From the NCBI GenBank assembly GCA_037577475.1, contig CM075184.1, forward strand, positions 14,504,594 to 14,568,593: a stretch of DNA of 64,000 nt, given 5' to 3'. The notes below the pieces were generated by a model. It made no database searches. It saw only the letters and a list, made by a program, of their open reading frames with translations, and was not told the DNA's origin. This document shows, one piece after another, positions 51,901 through 58,723 of the stretch (the first letter of the stretch is position 1; every line of letters starts with the position of its first letter). A program made the position numbers and the translations under genes. Source of the DNA: Chaunax sp. Z400. Lineage: Eukaryota; Chordata; Actinopteri; Lophiiformes; Chaunacidae.

Positions 51901-54900
51901 TATCTACACGACCTATTTCTTCTTCCATGCCAACGCTGACAGTTTTATTGAGAGTTTCTTTGGTTTGTGTTTAGTTGGTGAACACAACATTCCAAATCAG
52001 CTGCTCCTTCTCAGCTCAACGGCACCAGAAGTGTCCTCTTGGATATGCGCTTATACGATCTGGTGCTTGATCAGTAAACCTTTTATAGAATCCCACCCTC
52101 ACACCCTATGCTAATTGCCTAAGGGGCTACACACCATTGCCCAGAAGTTGATGACCAAAAATGTCCCTCAGCGAAATAAGCAAATACAAGCAGAGCCATT
52201 TAAAGGCCATTTATTTATAAATCCATTAATTTTCCTGTGCATTCTGGAAGTCTCTCACCCTTGCTTGTATTAGATCTTCCTGGAGGTCTCATATGAATGA
52301 CAGCGAGGACAGCTATGTGATGTCACATGAAAACACTTAATGTGGATTCACATTTTTTTAAGACTTCACATTATCTGTTCATAGATTATTTAGCCAACAG
52401 AGATAATGTGGGAGATGCATATGAACAGAAATGACAAGTGCAAACTGCTTCGGCTTCACAAACACAATAATTGTATAATGTGTATAGAATAATATTTAAT
52501 ACAGCTACAAGCAGTCATTCTGGTTACACTGCACACAGTTAAACCAGATGACCTGGAAGGAATGTTATCAGACAGGTGCAGCAGGTAGAATAAATGACAC
52601 GGATGCTTTCGGTGCAGCAACTATTGATTCACTACTATAACAAAATTATGAGAATATTCAACTGTGTTGTTTTCAGTGTACATGTCAATTATGTTTAATG
52701 GGGTTTCTACTCTCATAGTTTCCATTGAGCACATTTCCTGCTTTCCACACTGGCATCTAGATGAGTTTGTTAATGGAACAGATTATACTGAAAGTCCTCG
52801 TGTTAACTTAGAAATCTCAGTGAGGTGTTTCTCATATATCAGAGGCCAAAATATTACAATGCTGTGTTGCTTTCTTCATTTAAGAGAGCAATGCAGACAG
52901 TCTCACTTACTGTTTCTGCCACTTGGCAAAACTCATTTTGCATGTCAGGGCTAAGTGGCTGGGAATATTACAGCTTTGTTACAAGTATCACAACAGTATT
53001 TTCTTTAACATATGGTGCAGCAGGAGCAAAAGCCACATTTGCCAAAATTCAAAAAAGTGATCAGGACAGGGAACTGACCAGACTACACTACTTATTATTT
53101 AGTTACAGGCCAAAATGTGAGTTGAGCTTTGGAATGAATTGTTGTACTGACCCCAAAATGTGTCCTTGCAACCGAACACCTCATACCACAAAACAATGTG
53201 CGCCATCTGTGCTCTGCCCCATAAAAATTGAAAGGGGTATATCAACGGAGGATACAATATATCTTTAGAGCAAAAGGCAGGACACGCTTCAGAGAGTTTT
53301 GCATCATGGCTGTGTGCATTAAAACAAGGAAGGAGACAAGTAATGCCTGCTTAATGCGATGTTCAGCAGGTGAATGAGTATCTTGCGTGTTTACTACAGC
53401 CAGTAAGCTGCAGGCACTTAAATCCAGTGAGGCTCTTGTCTGCTCAATGCTTTTTTAATGAAGAAATTCTAAAACCATTTAAAACCAGCTACCAACAACG
53501 CAATCAATTCGCATAGGGTTTCTAATTGAATACTAAACCTAGTATTTTTGGTGTATTATAACCATGAAGCTGTACTGTACAGAGCACAACCTTTTTTTCA
53601 TTTTATTCTGGCTGCAAGGACAGTGGTGTGACAGAGCATGAAAATGGCCAAAGCATTCAAGCAACGAGATGCTGTTAACATGGTTGTTAGCATTTACCAC
53701 CGTGTGTTGTGCAAGGTTACAACAGCCCACAACCACAACATGAGGTTCTCTTCCAGGAAAGATTAAAAACATGCATGTAGACACAGACAGTGTGAAACTA
53801 TGCAAGAAATGAAGCTCAACAATGATGGTGTGATCGGTACATGGTGTGCTTTTCAAAACCACTCAAAAGTGCAGAATTAAGACCTCAAGAAATCTTCATA
53901 GAGGGTATGCAAATGACATCACTATAGTGTCTGAAGGTTGCCTTCACAAGAGGAAAAAAATAGGATAAAACAGTAACAAAAAAAGTGAACAAATACACTA
54001 ATAGGTTTGGTAAAGAGAAGAAAATAAATCAATGAAATTCAAGACCAATGGAAACGTGCTGAAACGTGGATATCAGAGACAAAATCATACATTAGTTTCT
54101 TTGGGCTACGGTGGCCACATCATCCATGTATCAAGGTAACTATGAAGGTGCAACCAGATGCTGCTACGCTTAGGCCCCGTTTACACAACAGCATTTTTGC
54201 TGAAAAGGTTTTTCTTTGCGTTTTTAAAACCTTCTGCACTCACATGGCAGCATTTCCAAAAACAATCCTCGTACACATGGATCCACAAAAACGAGCCAGG
54301 GTTGTGTTTTGCCCGTTTTGGAAAGTTTCCATTCTAAAAGGCTGTTCTCATGTAAACGGACGGCCAGAACACAACAAAAGGTTTCCGTTTTTGGGTGAAA
54401 CGGTCGTCGTGTAAACGGCCCATTAGCTTAGCGTAAAGACTGGACCAGCTAGCCTGACTCTGTCCGAGGTATCAAAATCAATCAAACACTGTTAAAGCTA
54501 ACAAATCAACACACTTCATCTTGTTTTTGTACAAAAACCGAGGTGTAAAAGCTGTATGTCGTGGTTTTATGGATGCAGTGATCGTCACTGTGCCCTGCCA
54601 AGAAATAGTCAAGCCCATAACCTGCTGTTGAACCACAGCGTGTCTGTTTCACCCTTTTTGCATGAACGTGAGATAATTTGTGTTAATTAGTGAGAATTAC
54701 AGGTGCTAGTCCTTGTTCCCAAAAGGTCAGACTATTCCTTTAGTTGTCTTTTTACCGTAACTCTTTAGTCAACCCCTCAGGTTCTTTTTCATAAAATATG
54801 ATAAAATGGCAAGAAATTCAATTTCTGGCCAAAGCTCCATGCCCACAGATGCAGTCCACTTTTCAGATGGCCTTTACTTCAAGGTATTTATTTATTTTCC

Positions 54901-57900
54901 TCTGTGATTAGAGCTCTCTTTTTTTCCCCCACTTATCAACAAAAAGTTACGAGATACATGAAAATCTAGCAGCTAATGGGAGTCTAAAAATGTCCTTTTT
55001 TAGACTCCCATAAGTCAAAACTAACTAACTGCCCCTAGGGAGAAAATGACTTATTGATTGATCACCATGTTGCTTCAGTAGTGATGGTCGTAACAGTCCA
55101 CAAACTAAAAGAACTTAAGGAACAGCACACCTAGAAGGCCTTTGACAAGAATGTGTCCTACGAAGGACGCTGCCTCTGCTTCTGCTTCGACACTCGTCCT
55201 CACACTGATACTCTCCAGTCCAGTCACACCTAAACGTCTAAACACATGGAGCAGGAAGCCACATCTGAAATACACATGGGACCCCTGCAAATGCTCACAA
55301 CTTAAATAGCCCAGATATCATGAGGAAAAAAGTAAATGCATTGCATCGATCACAATTGGTTTTCATTTTTAGTATAACACCCACCCCTCATACAGAAATT
55401 GGGAGGGACACAGTGAAGGATGAGCTTCAAAAGACCAACAGCGGACTCGGTCCCACTCACATCTGCATTCCTGTGAGCTTCTGAAAAAGAACAGAGAGCT
55501 CTGCTACAAAGTAAACACTTGTAGTGCCTCGTCTTGGAAGCATACTATTTCCATAATCTCATGATCACATGCTGACCTTATGATACTAAATTCTTAACCT
55601 GGAGGGGGAGCAGAACAAGCTTTAAATGTGGCCTTATTTGTTAAGACTCAAAAACAATGGGAGGTTCTGTTTCATAAGTACGCGCACCGACACCTCATAA
55701 GAGAGCAGGCTCTCAGAGATGAAGAGACCCACTGTATCTACACGCCTAATTTTATTTCTACAAGGAGACTTTAGTCTCATATCAAGTTATGGAGCTGATT
55801 AATGCTCAAGAATAGACTAGTGCTAGGAAATTAAATATATAAATACATTTTACCCTGAACTCTTGGAATTTCCCTGCTGTACATGAACATCTTGTAGGGT
55901 GATTAGCTCTAGCCTGTCAATACATCAGTCAGTGGACTATGGATGCTGCATGGGCCCCATCTTACTTCCTCTGCTCATGTGTCAGTGAAGATAAATTACA
56001 AAAAAAAATTAAATTGATCCCCTACTGCCCCAGCATACACTCCAGAAGGAAAGGGCAACACATAGTCACTCTGTAGCTGACATTTTGTTTAAATAAAACA
56101 CAATGAACAGCTTAAGCCATATCAAAAGGCTGTAGTCAGGTAGTAAGTGAAATCTGTTTTGATGCCAATGAATCTAAAGGTAGGAATAATCAGGGATTAG
56201 AATGGGACTTGGCAGGTTGGGGAACCCCGAATCCCATAGTAGCAGCAAGACGCCAGAGAAAATTTGTTATCTAATTAATAAATACCCTTAACCATAAATA
56301 TAAACCCTAAAGCCTAGAAGTAGCCAAAATTGTTTAAATTATTAAATACATTAAAAAAAACTAAAATGTGCACGTTAGCTATGAAGCCAGAGCATATGAG
56401 AGTTTCCTTTCAAATAAATATTAGCATATAAGCAAAATGTCCAACTATTCCTTTAACACAGGAGTGCCATTTGAGTGGATGTTGTTTTTTTTAACGTTAT
56501 TTATAGTACTCTGGAAATTATATGATTTAATACAGTATATCCCCATTGAATAATTTAAGTTATAATGTGAACACATACCAATAATAGGTCTAAACATTTC
56601 TAAATGAGTCTGATAGTAAAAGCCAGAAGTGGCTCTAGAAGAAGAGCCATTTGAGAATCGAATGAGGCGGCTCTTAATGAGCGGAGTCAAATGATCTGAC
56701 TCACTACAAACAAGACAGAATTCCCATCACTAGTGCCACGCTCTGGGCAATAAAAGACCATTATACATACAGACATGTCATCCTTGATAGACATAGATAA
56801 GCATAGTCCATCACTCGATCCAACCAGCAGCTGTAAAGACAAAGACAACAGCAGGACCGTTGAAGTTAACATTTCTATGGGTGCATAGAGGGAGACTGCT
56901 ACTATTGTATAGGAAACCATACATATTATTGTCACTGTCTTTTAGAGAGAGACAAATGTTTTAACAGTGGACATTCAGAGAGTCATATCTAAGAACAAAT
57001 GTTTTTATAGAGCAAGAAAAACCCTTATCTATGGAGTCAACATTGGGGGGGGGACCAAACCCACCATGGGGGCTTCTCTCCTTTCTTTTCCTCACCTTTC
57101 TTTCCCCTTATCACTACTGAACCCTTTTCATAACACTTTACAAAATGTAGGATATGTAAAACTCAGATTACACTCTAGCTTTTCCACTTCCTAATATATT
57201 TTCATCCCCACGGCCATTAAATGACGGTGGGATAAAGACATCGGTCTGTCCATCCATTAGTAATCCTTTTCTTTTCTTTGTCCGGAGCATACAAAAAATA
57301 TGTTGCGCTTATATTAACCACGATAAGTAGTTGTGCCTGTTGATGTTTTGAATTTTACTTTATTTTATTGTCTTGAGTTTTCAATGGAAAGATCACTTTA
57401 AGGTGACTCTGAGGGTTGGTCGTCTTCTCCGTAGCACATATCCAAAACTCACCAAAGGAATGGAGGATATGACATATGGCACACTGATGACTTCGTTGTG
57501 CAACGGTTTGGGCAGGTCGGGGGTGAGATTTAAACGACACTTGTTAAGTGATGACACAGAGAACCAACATAGAGGAACTGCTGGGGTATGGCAACACCAC
57601 TTGGACAATCCGCACAGATAACTGTAGTACACCATGATACTAGAACTAGTAGGAATAATTTAAGTTATTTCTTATTGTACAGCAGCGAATGGTTGTCATA
57701 GCATGGCAATTTTTTGCGATAAACTGGGTATCTTGTCCAGGGTGAACCCCGCTTTACGCCCAAAGTCAGCTGGGATAGGCTCCAGCCCCCCGCGACCCTA
57801 CACAGGATAAGCAGTTACAGAAAACGAATGAATGAATGAATGAATTTTGAGTAGCTACAGTATATGAGGGGGGCGTTTTGAGCATTTTTGAAAATTAGAG

Positions 57901-58692
57901 GCCGCTATTGTTAGAATAACTGCAACAGACAAGGGAAGAGCACAGGAAGTTTGATAGCCAAATGAAAGAAAGTGAAAGAGTGAGAGAAATGAAAAGAGTC
58001 AATATCAGTCTCCCTACTCTCAGCTCGCAGAAAAAGCACAGTGGATTAATTCATCACCATGCCGGGCCTTTGCCCTCCTCTGGAATAAATTACCCAATAA
58101 CTCTCAACTTAGACTAAGCACACACACGCACACGGTTGAGACAGCAAACACAAAAACAGTGGGAGAGAAAACTCACAAATGGGGAGAGGCTGACCAGGTC
58201 AGCAGTGTATCACACCGTATCTTACTACACACTCCTCAAAAATGAAGATGGATCATGTGAGGTGTACAGTATGGTTCAGAGACTTTTTAAGTTCTTTTGC
58301 TGTCTGCTAGCAACAGTTAAGTGTTTCCAAACTGAGGCTCCAGTGTAGAAAAGCACCCTTGAATGCCTCGTCACATCTGGGGATGGGTGGGTTTTAACGG
58401 GGGGGGGGGTCCGACGTATGGCTGAGTGATTCCACCACTTATGTTAATGTATGCATAGGCTGGTATCATGCAGCAAGCAAGATGGTATTACTCTCCAGAT
58501 GCGTATAAGCTTAGCACCTTTTATCGCCCCTTTCCATTTATAGTCAGAGGTAAAAGGTAAAAGCGAGTCTAACACTTGCTGTTTAGGGGGGGACAGCTAC
58601 TTGATTTCCTTGAGTGGAGGCAATCAGACGGGAAAAGTCAAGGCCAGATAAATGGTGTTGTGCTTGGCTGAGGTCTTTCTCTGTCTGTTTGG

Positions 58693-58723
<31 letters not shown>

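Noticed and set aside
55105..55290. Minus-strand frame with SVEAEAEAASF, considered as a PDE8B-like N-terminal exon
   Set aside because: The resemblance is only a short Glu/Ala run, and no exon is required between exons 1 and 2.
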